Source: Synergistetes bacterium HGW-Synergistetes-1
GTDB lineage: Bacteria; Synergistota; Synergistia; Synergistales; Synergistaceae
DNA: 64,000 nt
Reading direction: 5' to 3'
Assembly (NCBI GenBank): GCA_002839185.1
Contig: PGXO01000008.1
Location: 23,929 to 87,928, forward strand
Position numbers and translations under genes: made by a program. Positions 42,130-50,350 of this stretch are shown piece by piece. Within the stretch, counting starts at the first letter, position 1. Every line of letters begins with the position of its first letter. The notes beneath the pieces were generated by a model. That model was not told the origin of the DNA and ran no database searches. It saw only the letters and a program-made list of their open reading frames with translations.

Positions 42130-42410
42130 ATTTTTATCGTCCAGCCCCAAATCGACGAAAATAAAGCTTGTTATCAGTTGAAACAAAAAAGCCCGGAACG
42201 ATTCCAGCAGTTTTTTCAGGTTGATGCCACAGGATGTCATCAGGCGTTTATTTCATCACCGATTCTTCCCTTCAGGCAGTTCCCTTCCATACAATGGCCT
42301 TCTTTCGGCTATCCTATTACTGGTTCCGCATTTCTTAGTTTGAGTTTTTTCTTATGGGCTGATGTAATTTTCTATTTTGTCTTAGGTATAAAAACTCTAC
42401 ATTGCAGGTT
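42130..42410 (-). pseudogene. degenerate IS5/IS1182-type transposase fragment
   Basis: Minus-strand translation gives KLKLRNAEPVIG, stop, PKEGHCMEGNCLKGRIGDEI, then after a frame change TSCGINLKKLLESFRAFLF. This matches the C-terminal IEPVIGHLK...RN.LKG..GD.iN..LAA.G.NLKK pattern of IS5-group DDE transposases, with stops and a frameshift. No terminal inverted repeats were identified. Confidence 0.6.
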
Positions 42411-42497
42411 TTCATGTACTCTTTTCTCCCGTATCATTTGTTGCAGTAAACCTCTTCAGTATATCAGCCGGACATTCGGGCATTAAGTCTGTCAGAT

Positions 42498-43052
42498 CTA
42501 TTGCCGTATCTCGCGTAAAGCCATCCAGTCTTCTTTCAGCATAAAATACGTAAGCTCACACCCCCACTTGCCCTTGAACCATAAACTCCTGACTGAACTT
42601 TTGTCTTTCTTCATGCAAAGCCCCTCCAGCAGCCTGATGCATGCAGTATTTTCTACATCAGCAACAGCGGAGATCCTGCGTACATTTAAATTCTCAAAAG
42701 CATAATCGAACAAACACCTCAGGGCTTCATCTGCAACCCTGTTTTTCTGATAAGAAACAGAAACATTACATCCGACCTCCGCATTGCCTGGTTCGTCATA
42801 AATTAAAAGAATCGCGCAATCACCTATAAGACGGCCGGACGTTTTATCGACAATTCCAAGCTGAAACCACTCACCAGGCACCCCCGGCTTAGAATCCTTG
42901 TGTTTGTTAATATATTCAACAGCCTGCCCACTGGTGTAAGGTTCCCAATATTGATACCTTGCAACATTTTCATCAGCTCTGCAGGAAAGGAAATCTTCAA
43001 GATCTGTTTCACGAAGTGTTCTCAGTATAAACCGTTCACTTTCTATTTTCAT
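42498..43052 (-). CDS. GNAT-family N-acetyltransferase (RimJ/RimL-like)
   Basis: 184 residues. N-terminus ESERFILRTLRETDLEDFL is typical of RimJ/L-like acetyltransferases, with LIGDCAILLIY near 85, the acetyl-CoA region VSYQKNRVADEALRCLFDYAF near 97 and RISAVADVENTACIRLLEG near 135. The substrate could be a ribosomal protein, an antibiotic or a metabolite. ATG with GAGGTG. Stands alone. Confidence 0.87.
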   Translation of the reverse strand: MKIESERFILRTLRETDLEDFLSCRADENVARYQYWEPYTSGQAVEYINKHKDSKPGVPGEWFQLGIVDKTSGRLIGDCAILLIYDEPGNAEVGCNVSVSYQKNRVADEALRCLFDYAFENLNVRRISAVADVENTACIRLLEGLCMKKDKSSVRSLWFKGKWGCELTYFMLKEDWMALREIRQ

Positions 43053-43238
43053 ATGTGCACCTCTTTACCAGAGCTGATATTAATTTTAACAGACGCAAAC
43101 AAGAAATACGATGAGAGAGATACCATCTGGTGGAGATTACAGGGCACCAGGCAATAACAAATAAATTCCAGTAATGGGCGATATGCGTAACATTACAGAT
43201 AATATATTTCATCCCTGTTAATAAAAACAAACAGTATA

Positions 43239-44477
43239 TCAGTCTGTTTTCCGTGCCAGATAAGAAAATAGGTGCATCTTCTCCCCTTTTATGTGGAAAG
43301 AAAAACCAAGGTTTTCGCCTGAATCAGTAGTATAACCAAGTTCTTCTGAATCAAGAATATCAAAACCGCTTCTTATGCTTTTCAGAAAATACTGTTTGCT
43401 GAAATTATTTGTATACGATTCGGGATATTCTTTCAGCAGGGTTTGCATAGATTTATGCCCGTGCTCGAAATAAAAATACGTTCCCAGCGCAAGAGCAGCC
43501 TTTTTCAGATACGGGGAAAGGTGATCCAGCCAGAAAGTATGGTGGTAGAAATTATGCTCGTTAAGCGCGAAGAAATCTATGTTTATATCAACTGTATGCG
43601 GTTTAAGCGGCGGTTCCAGTCCGGCGTCGGCAATGTAAAGGATGTCTAACCCGCATTTCTGCCTTTCGATCAGATCTTTGTAAACACGCAAAGTTTCCGG
43701 AAATTTATCGATCACAATTATCATAGTATCTTTAGGCAGGATATGCTGGTGGTTGTGCAGGAAGAACCACGCATTGACATAGGTTTCAAGCAGTACCTTG
43801 CCGGACGGCTCTGCATTCAGCAATTTTTCGGTCATACAGTTATATGAACGCTGAAATAGGCTTATCAGGTCCGGAGGCAGATCTTTATAAAGTTCACGCA
43901 CAAGGTCCGGCTTATCATGTTTACTTCTATTGATGTTCGGTGTATGCAGTATCCCGTCGGCGATATGAGCATGATAGCCGCAATGGCAGCTTAGATCACC
44001 ATTAAATATATATTTCTGGTTCATGTGTACATTGCTGAGCATCAGCTCTTTATGGCAGACGGGGCAGCAAATACAGCGAAGCATGGAGAGAGGGAGTCCT
44101 ATATCGGATGAACTGTCCATCATATGAATATCCAGATCGGCAATTTTCTTTTCCAGCGAAGTCTGGGCTTGCTCAAGCCGGATTTTGTTTTTTCTCAGCG
44201 CTTCTATCTGATGTCTGTATATGTTTTTCAGGTCATCCACATCCTGTTTGTCTGCAAGATTGGAAACTCTGTACAGGGAAATAATCTGATGAATGACCTT
44301 GAGTGAAAAGTCAAGGTTTTTCAAATCAAGAACAAACTCAAGCTCCTTAAGCGTATTATCATCAAAGACATATTGACCGCCTGTATTTTTAGGGGGAACA
44401 ATAAGACCGTAGCTTATATAGTAATAAATATTGTCTGTTGATATGTGATATTTATTGGAGACCTGACCTATGCGCAT
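43239..44477 (-). CDS. MerR-family regulator fused to a zinc-ribbon and a degenerate methyltransferase-like domain
   Basis: 412 residues. MerR HTH (1-70: RIGQVSNKYHISTDNIYYY, LIVPPKNTGGQYVF), coiled coil about 75-120, and a four-cysteine zinc-ribbon-like unit (CCPVCHKEL near 136, LSCHCGYHAHIADGIL near 160) as in RlmA-type methyltransferases. A methyltransferase-like fold follows (about 200-385: MIIVIDKFPETLRVY near 250, DILYIADAGLEPP near 275). The glycine-rich SAM loop expected near 228 is replaced by VLLETYVNAWFFL, so catalysis is unlikely. It probably senses a ligand and controls the divergent permease operon; its own -10 lies in a palindrome. Confidence 0.8.
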   Translation of the reverse strand: MRIGQVSNKYHISTDNIYYYISYGLIVPPKNTGGQYVFDDNTLKELEFVLDLKNLDFSLKVIHQIISLYRVSNLADKQDVDDLKNIYRHQIEALRKNKIRLEQAQTSLEKKIADLDIHMMDSSSDIGLPLSMLRCICCPVCHKELMLSNVHMNQKYIFNGDLSCHCGYHAHIADGILHTPNINRSKHDKPDLVRELYKDLPPDLISLFQRSYNCMTEKLLNAEPSGKVLLETYVNAWFFLHNHQHILPKDTMIIVIDKFPETLRVYKDLIERQKCGLDILYIADAGLEPPLKPHTVDINIDFFALNEHNFYHHTFWLDHLSPYLKKAALALGTYFYFEHGHKSMQTLLKEYPESYTNNFSKQYFLKSIRSGFDILDSEELGYTTDSGENLGFSFHIKGEKMHLFSYLARKTD

Positions 44478-44523
44478 ATATTTATCTTCCCCTTCGATAT
44501 CATACCCCTGTTCGGACTATCCC

Positions 44524-44615
44524 ACAGTATACTGTAAACATTGAGTGGGCTCAACCTTTTTACAGTTTTTGACAAAATTCTCTATTGACCCGGACCTATA
44601 TCGAAAGGTTAAAAC
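44524..44615. promoter_or_regulatory. divergent MerR-type control region
   Basis: merR promoter (minus): TTGAGC (44549-44554), 17 nt, TATACT (44526-44531), with the -10 inside the perfect palindrome ACAGTATACTGT (44524-44535). Permease promoter (plus): TTGACC (44585-44590), 19-nt spacer containing ACCT...AGGT, TAAAAC (44610-44615). A 19-nt spacer with an internal dyad is the hallmark of MerR-activated promoters. Confidence 0.65.
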
Positions 44616-44663
44616 ATATATATTTCAGGCGCCTGAAAAATTCAAAACAGGGAGTGCATTTTT

Positions 44664-46142
44664 GTGAATGAGAACAAAATATTGAAACGCAGTTTCGGTA
44701 TGCGTGAAGCTGTTACCATTACAGTAGGAACAGTAATAGGTGTCGGGTTGTTCACTGTTGGTGCCAACGTAGTCGGCCTTATGGGCACATCGGTGATACT
44801 GGCAACATTTGTTGCTATGCTGATCAGTATATATCCCGCATTGCTCTACGCAGAGATGGGTGCGGCCCTGCCGTATGCAGGAGGTACATACAAATACGCT
44901 TCTGTCGGTCTTGGCAAACCCTTCGGCATGCTCGCAGGATGGAATTTCATAATTTCACTGGTCTCTGTAACCAGCGGTGAAGCGCTGGCTTTCAGTTTTT
45001 ATTTTAAGACTCTTTTCAGTGCTTTTGGTATCGAACTTCCTGTCAGTGATGTTGTAATAGCAAGCATTGCTGTTATTATATTTATGTTTACAAACATCCG
45101 CGGCGTAGAAATGACCGGACGCCTACAGAACGGATTCATGTTTTTCTTCTGGGGCGTTGCACTTATATGGTTCGTGATGATGCTGCCAAATGTGCATCTT
45201 GGCAATTTTGTAAAAATACCTGATTTCGTCGATTTTTCCCCTAAAAGTTTTATTGGCAATGTAGCTCTGATATGGTGGTGTTTTGCAGGATTTGAGACCT
45301 GCTGCGCTATGGGTGAAGAGATCAAGTACCCTCATATCAATATTCCGCGGGCACTTTTTCTTTCTCCATTTATAGTATTTGCAGTAAACGCCACATTCCA
45401 GTGGTTCCTTGTCGGAATAGTCCCTGAGGACACTTTACCTGCCATTGCCGAAGCCTCGGCTCCATATGCTGACGCAATGATCAAGGCGGGAATACTTGGT
45501 TTTCCTCTTGCCCTGCTTGCAGCAGGCATTGCTTTCGGAGGAGATTTTTCAACGCTGAATGCCAGCATAGCAGTGCCTCCCCGTTATCTGTTCACAATGG
45601 CACGCGACGGGGCCATGCCTCGCATTTTCGCCAAAGTTCATCCTAAATTTCAGACACCGCATATCTCCATCATTGTGCTGGGCGTACTTACAGTTCTGCT
45701 GATAACAACCAATTCCATGATATATATAGCTTCTCTGAGCCTCTTCGCTGATCTGTTCTACTATGTGATAGGCATCGCGGCGGCCTATGGACTGAGAAAG
45801 AAAAAACCTGATATGGCGCGTCCTTACAGAACTCCGTTCATTGAAATAGGTGTCCCGGTAAGTATCATCATATATCTCATAATGATGACACAGCTTAATT
45901 CCGAAGCCCTTTGGACAGGCATCGTCTGGTGCGCACTTGGTCTGATCATCTTCTTCATCTGTCGCAGGAAATACGGAGACAGCGGTGACGAAGAACTCAG
46001 CAAGCTGATAATGGCACACGATGACCCGGCCCCTGAAGAAAAGGCAAAAATGGATAAGGAATATCGCATTTGGAAAACCATTGTTGGAATCGCATGTGCG
46101 GCAGCAGCTCTGTTATATATAGTTCCTCTGATTCTTAAATAA
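44664..46142 (+). CDS. APC-superfamily amino acid permease
   Basis: 492 residues, about twelve to fourteen helices. APC signatures are VTITVGTVIGVGLFTVGA near 17, ALPYAGGTYKYASVGLGKP near 68, and WWCFAGFETCCAMGEEIKYP near 203. Imports amino acids or related amines. GTG start behind GGGAG. First gene of the MerR-controlled operon, followed 33 nt later by a histidinol-dehydrogenase paralogue, so the substrate may be what that enzyme oxidises or produces. Confidence 0.88.
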   Translation: MNENKILKRSFGMREAVTITVGTVIGVGLFTVGANVVGLMGTSVILATFVAMLISIYPALLYAEMGAALPYAGGTYKYASVGLGKPFGMLAGWNFIISLVSVTSGEALAFSFYFKTLFSAFGIELPVSDVVIASIAVIIFMFTNIRGVEMTGRLQNGFMFFFWGVALIWFVMMLPNVHLGNFVKIPDFVDFSPKSFIGNVALIWWCFAGFETCCAMGEEIKYPHINIPRALFLSPFIVFAVNATFQWFLVGIVPEDTLPAIAEASAPYADAMIKAGILGFPLALLAAGIAFGGDFSTLNASIAVPPRYLFTMARDGAMPRIFAKVHPKFQTPHISIIVLGVLTVLLITTNSMIYIASLSLFADLFYYVIGIAAAYGLRKKKPDMARPYRTPFIEIGVPVSIIIYLIMMTQLNSEALWTGIVWCALGLIIFFICRRKYGDSGDEELSKLIMAHDDPAPEEKAKMDKEYRIWKTIVGIACAAAALLYIVPLILK

Positions 46143-46175
46143 CAGCTGAAAGTATAAAATCTGGGGGCAATAACA

Positions 46176-47453
46176 ATGAAAGTAATCAAGAAAGCGAAAC
46201 CACGTACCAATGTAGACAATCAGCAGCTTATAGATAATGTGTCAGCTATGATAAAAAATGTACGTCAGAACGGCGATAAGGCATTGCTTGAATATAACGC
46301 CCGATTCGACCAAAATCAGCGGCCTCAGTTAAGAATCAGCCGTACAGAGATCGAAGCTGCCTATAAGCAGGTAAGTAAACAGGAACTAGCCGATATGCGG
46401 ACAGCAGCCGGACATATAAAAGCATTCGCAGAGGCACAGAAAGCCTCAATGCATGAGCTGCAGAATTTTCAGACAAAACCAGGGGTATATCTGGGACACA
46501 GAATCATCCCCGTTGATTCATGCTGCTGCTATGTTCCAGGCGGCAGTTATCCGCTATATTCCACGGCGCTTATGCTAACCATCCCGGCTAGGGTTGCCGG
46601 GGTTAAACGAATAACTGCATGTTCCCCCTCAGTTAAGGGCGATGTGAACATAAATGCGAAAACTCTCGTTGCAATGGATATCGGAGGTGCGGACGAGATA
46701 TATGCCGTGGGCGGAGCACATGCGATAGCAGCCTTCTCATATGGTACCAAACAGATTGCCCCCGTAAGCCTGATCGTAGGTCCAGGCAACCAGTATGTGA
46801 CCGAAGCGAAACGCCAATGCTACGGCAAAGTCGGGATAGATTTTATAGCAGGCCCAAGTGAAGTGCTTGTAATAGCTGAAGCAGGTGCAGGAGCGGATCC
46901 ACGCATAATAGCCGCAGACTTGCTCGCACAGGCGGAACATGATCCTCTGGCAAAAGGTATACTGGTAACCACCGACGAAGCACTTGGAAACGCGGTTATA
47001 ACATCAGTTGAAGAGCAGTTAGCAGTACTGCCTACAGTCGACATAGCATCCAGATCATGGGCGGATTATGGTGAGGTAGTACTTGCAGACAGTCTTTCTG
47101 AGGCAATAAATATTGCTAACAGTTATGCCCCGGAACATTTGGAGGTCATAGTTAATAAGCCGGAAACGGCGGTCTCGAATCTAACCAATTACGGGTCACT
47201 GTTCATCGGTCAATACACTGCAGAGGTATTCGGTGATTATGCATCTGGCACAAACCATACTCTGCCGACATTGAAAGCGGCGCGTTATACTGGTGGAGTT
47301 TGGGCCGGCACCTTCCTCAAGGTCTGCACGCACCAGAGTATGACAAAACAGGCTATGCTGGAAATAAGCGGCCTTGTTTCAAATATGGCGCACGGCGAGG
47401 GGCTTATAGCTCACGCAAGGGCTGCCGAGATAAGAAAAGAAATATACGGTTAA
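46176..47453 (+). CDS. histidinol dehydrogenase paralogue (function uncertain)
   Basis: 425 residues, full-length HisD fold: HRIIPVDSCCCYVPGGSYPL near 109, VGPGNQYVTEAKRQCYGKVG near 200, the zinc Gln-His in AQAEHDP near 254, PEHLEV near 322 and GTNHTLPT near 355. It shares the unusual DSCCCYVPGG with the copy at 9831. Situated with an APC permease under a MerR regulator and away from the his cluster, it more likely oxidises an imported amino alcohol or alcohol than serves histidine synthesis; HpsN-type HisD relatives (sulfopropanediol dehydrogenase) show that such shifts occur. The role is inference. Confidence 0.82.
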   Translation: MKVIKKAKPRTNVDNQQLIDNVSAMIKNVRQNGDKALLEYNARFDQNQRPQLRISRTEIEAAYKQVSKQELADMRTAAGHIKAFAEAQKASMHELQNFQTKPGVYLGHRIIPVDSCCCYVPGGSYPLYSTALMLTIPARVAGVKRITACSPSVKGDVNINAKTLVAMDIGGADEIYAVGGAHAIAAFSYGTKQIAPVSLIVGPGNQYVTEAKRQCYGKVGIDFIAGPSEVLVIAEAGAGADPRIIAADLLAQAEHDPLAKGILVTTDEALGNAVITSVEEQLAVLPTVDIASRSWADYGEVVLADSLSEAINIANSYAPEHLEVIVNKPETAVSNLTNYGSLFIGQYTAEVFGDYASGTNHTLPTLKAARYTGGVWAGTFLKVCTHQSMTKQAMLEISGLVSNMAHGEGLIAHARAAEIRKEIYG

Positions 47454-47484
47454 ATTTTAATCTGCGCAGTGATTAATTAAACTT

Positions 47485-47532
47485 AATCGGCAACAGGGAA
47501 GGCAAAATAGCCCAACCTGTTGCCGATTTTGG
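47485..47532 (+). terminator. intrinsic terminator after the permease-dehydrogenase operon
   Basis: 13-bp perfect stem (47485-47497 with 47515-47527) then TTTTGGG; the loop of 17 nt is long. Confidence 0.7.
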
Positions 47533-47590
47533 GCAGCCATCTGAAAAGATAAGTACTACTTGTGATTTTTCTGTGCTTGATCCTTCGGCT

Positions 47591-47950
47591 CTATTGCGTC
47601 AATTTTTTGTTGTACCCTTTGTCATCGTATGGCTGTAATTTTTCAAGCCACTCTTTTTCCATATTCTCCAATTCCCAGTTGATATTAACGATATCTTTGC
47701 ATTCCTTTTGTTCTATGACTTCATATGAAAAACTCTCCGGGCCAAAATCGTTCCAGTCCTTTTGTAATCTTGCATTGGGATGCCTGTTTGCCTCCAGCTG
47801 CATCCGCAGCGTCAGCCAGCGATTTTTAAGGTTAGAGCTTGTTCCGATCAACACCTTTGAATTTTCATTGTTTTTGATCTGATACACGCCCATATAAACT
47901 TTTATTTGTTTGTATGCTTCCATCAGTTCCTTACGTTTATCTTTATCCAT
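47591..47950 (-). CDS. GIY-YIG nuclease family protein
   Basis: 119 residues. The GIY-YIG core is seen as MGVYQIKNNENSKVLIGTSSNLKNRW (residues 20-45, with a V-Y-Q / L-I-G version of the two motifs). Similar small proteins of unknown role are common in Firmicutes-type genomes. ATG with GAGAGGAAA upstream. It lies 46 nt downstream of the next gene in the same direction. Confidence 0.72.
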   Translation of the reverse strand: MDKDKRKELMEAYKQIKVYMGVYQIKNNENSKVLIGTSSNLKNRWLTLRMQLEANRHPNARLQKDWNDFGPESFSYEVIEQKECKDIVNINWELENMEKEWLEKLQPYDDKGYNKKLTQ

Positions 47951-47996
47951 ATTGATTTTCCTCTCTTTTTGGATCCCTTACTCCATTTGTAACGGA

Positions 47997-48485
47997 TCAG
48001 TAACCTGCTTCTTTGAGCAGCCGGGACAGAACAGACAGCCGTTCCCCGATTATTTCCCCATCCTGGCTAAGTGCCTGTGAAAACAATTGAATATCCTCAT
48101 CGATCATTGGGTTGTCTTTGCATACTTCGATCGTCATCGCGTCACCCTGTAATCCAACACGATCGATCAACGGGTTATCCGGGTCATAAAGTTTCGGATA
48201 GCGGTATGCGTTTTGAAAATAGAGGTAACTCCTGCAAGTAAGGATCGCCAGGTCAAGAACGCGGTGCATAGGCAGTTCCTCAGATTGGCGCGACCATTTT
48301 TCACCTGTGTATCTCCATACTTTAGCAGAAACGTCAAGCTTCCCTCTGTCATTCCATTGAGCCAATCCTAGCGAAAGGCCCTTTGCATCTGTGTTATATG
48401 CCTTGCGCCCGTCAATATTCTCATAGTCCTCAGATACAATGACCGGTTTGTGTTTTAATGTTTTTGGTATCTTCACTATAAGCAT
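47997..48485 (-). CDS. conserved hypothetical protein (DUF6530-like)
   Basis: 162 residues, soluble, no membrane segment. Seen: LKHKPVIVSEDYENIDGRKA near 10-29, TDAKGLSLGLAQWNDRG near 32-48, WRYTGEKWSRQSEELPMHRV near 57-76. I believe this resembles an unnamed family (DUF6530), with no known function; the recall is not certain. ATG with GGAAG. Next to a GIY-YIG protein, possibly co-transcribed. Confidence 0.6.
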   Translation of the reverse strand: MLIVKIPKTLKHKPVIVSEDYENIDGRKAYNTDAKGLSLGLAQWNDRGKLDVSAKVWRYTGEKWSRQSEELPMHRVLDLAILTCRSYLYFQNAYRYPKLYDPDNPLIDRVGLQGDAMTIEVCKDNPMIDEDIQLFSQALSQDGEIIGERLSVLSRLLKEAGY

Positions 48486-48933
48486 CTCTCTTCCGGTAAG
48501 TTTAGTAATTTACTAAATTACTAATTATCTTAGCACTCATTATTTCATTGGTCAATTTTGCACCCCGGGTTGACTTGATTTGTGAAGTGGGGTAAGCTTG
48601 CCGGCAATATCCAAAAACGAAGGCGAGTGATCCCATGTCAGCTGAACGAAGCAAGGCCATATTTCTGAAATACAACGTTCCCAAATCATCAACTGCACTT
48701 TTCATCGAAACAGGATCACCGCGACCTCGACCGTAGACCTCTCTCTTTAGTGCCGTGGCATCATGCTCATGGCCGTTCCTAAATATTTTTGACCTCTTAA
48801 TTCAAAAGCAAACCATGACCGCGGCACAGAATTGCGCCGTGACATTCTTTTTGTACGCTTAAATGACCAACGGATGCGTTTTTATGCAGGCCGCTGACAG
48901 CTGTCTATTTGTGATAAGAAAGGAAATGATTCT
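48486..48933. other. 448-nt region without a convincing gene
   Basis: A 33-codon plus-strand frame at 48635-48736 (begins MSAERSKAIFLKYNVPKSS) has a fair ribosome site and may be the 5' remnant of a gene. Segments near 48769 and 48859 are repeated near 40275 and 41257. Otherwise nothing recognised. Confidence 0.4.
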
Positions 48934-49749
48934 ATGAAAAACATAAAGGAAAAGAAAATCGGAATGGTCGGGTTCGGCCACCTTGGAAGCTCTATAGCAG
49001 AGGCATTGGTAAAAGGAGGATTCCAGAAGTCAAACCTCATGATCTCTTATAAAGGAAGCCGGGCCACAATGGATAGGGTCTCAGGGCTGAAGCTGGAGAG
49101 CTGTGTCAGGGATTCAGAGTATCTGATGAAAAACTCTGACATAATCATCCTTGCAGCCAGGCCCCAGAATATCAGGGAGATCGCAGAAAACTATGTGAGG
49201 AAGGATACTCTGATACTCTCATTCATGGCTGCGCTGCCCCTTTCAGCCCTAAGTTCATTTTTTGACTGCAGTATATCAAGGGCGATGTGCAGCGGCCCCG
49301 AAACGATATCAGGAGGAAGGGGCATCTGTGTTCTGCATCACGGAACTGATGCTGCAAGGAATTTAGTAAGCCTGTGCGAAATGAGAGAAATAAAGATCAA
49401 GACAGAAGATGAAATAGACGCATTTACCGCCGGAATATGCATCCCCCCCATACTTATGAATATAAAAATGGATGAGCGGGAAAGGAAAAAGACACTCAAA
49501 AATATGGCCCTTCGCTGGTCCGTTTACCGCAAACTTTCAGACTGGATCCAAGCTGAACTTGCATTATCAGCTTCTCAAAACGACAAAAAATCTCTCGAAA
49601 ACGTCTCGACAAAAGGCGGGGTCTCAGAGGCAATGTTGACCAGCCTTATTAACGGGGGATCCTTTTTCTCCTCTGTCGAAAGGGGCATAGAACGCTGTGC
49701 CGAGTTGAGGTCCGAGCTCTGCAAAAGCCTTGCAGTAAGGGCAGCGTAA
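48934..49749 (+). CDS. pyrroline-5-carboxylate reductase-like protein
   Basis: 271 residues. N-terminal Rossmann fold (KIGMVGFGHLGSSIAEALVKGGF near 8-30) and SDIIILAARPQNIREI near 68; C-terminal dimerisation part with VSTKGGVSEAMLTSLINGGSF near 225. The family makes proline from P5C, but the usual SPGGTT motif is altered (TKGGVS), so another imine or ketone substrate is possible. Ribosome site GAAAGGAAA. Monocistronic. A decayed copy of its 3' end lies at 41616-41729. Confidence 0.75.
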   Translation: MKNIKEKKIGMVGFGHLGSSIAEALVKGGFQKSNLMISYKGSRATMDRVSGLKLESCVRDSEYLMKNSDIIILAARPQNIREIAENYVRKDTLILSFMAALPLSALSSFFDCSISRAMCSGPETISGGRGICVLHHGTDAARNLVSLCEMREIKIKTEDEIDAFTAGICIPPILMNIKMDERERKKTLKNMALRWSVYRKLSDWIQAELALSASQNDKKSLENVSTKGGVSEAMLTSLINGGSFFSSVERGIERCAELRSELCKSLAVRAA

Positions 49750-49898
49750 GATAAATCTTAGATGTTGGAAAATCAGGCGGGATCGTGCCTTAAGAACGCT
49801 TACCGCCTAGTTGTAAAGTTAGTACAGAAGGTATTGCGTATATAGATTTGTGTAAACATCCCCAAGCCAGTTGTTATGGGGCCCATCATTCATGCTCT

Positions 49899-50136
49899 CT
49901 ATTTCACCCTGCTGACCTTGATTTTATATGTTGCACCGATTTTTTCTATCAGATCGATATGAATATTATTGAGGTTATCAGCAAATTTTGACCTGTCCGG
50001 AAACCTGAATGCAGCACTGTTTAGCCAAAGCACTTTATAATCTGCATTCAAGAGCTTTACAGAAGCTCTGCCGTTCCTCCATTCAGCTATCCTGTCATCA
50101 GCTTATCTGCCTGATCCATTCCTCTGTAACTCTCAT
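49899..50136 (-). pseudogene. small decayed gene, unknown family
   Basis: Within the 600-nt gap 49750-50350. The minus strand reads MRVTEEWIRQIS and, after one frame change, DDRIAEWRNGRASVKLL, NADYKVLWLNSAAFRF and PDRSKFADNLNNIHIDLIE to a TAG at 49899. The composition looks protein-like, but the frame is broken and no ribosome site is seen. Family not recognised. The rest of the gap holds nothing I can name. Confidence 0.4.
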
Positions 50137-50350
50137 AGTGATGAGACACAACATTTCATCGGAACATCATTGGAAACGAAAGTGTCCTTTGTTTTTGTGA
50201 CTTTTCACAGCTGAATGTTTAAACTCAAAAAACATAATTTTATAGCTAAAAAGGTCTACAATGTCTTCATTATCAAATACACCAAGAGGCCGCTGACAAA
50301 GAGGGTAAGTGCATTAAAAAATTTAACAAAATATAAAGGAGGTCGAGTAC

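Noticed and set aside
48502..48705. 67-codon minus-strand frame
   Set aside because: No ribosome site and overlaps a more plausible remnant on the plus strand; not protein-like.
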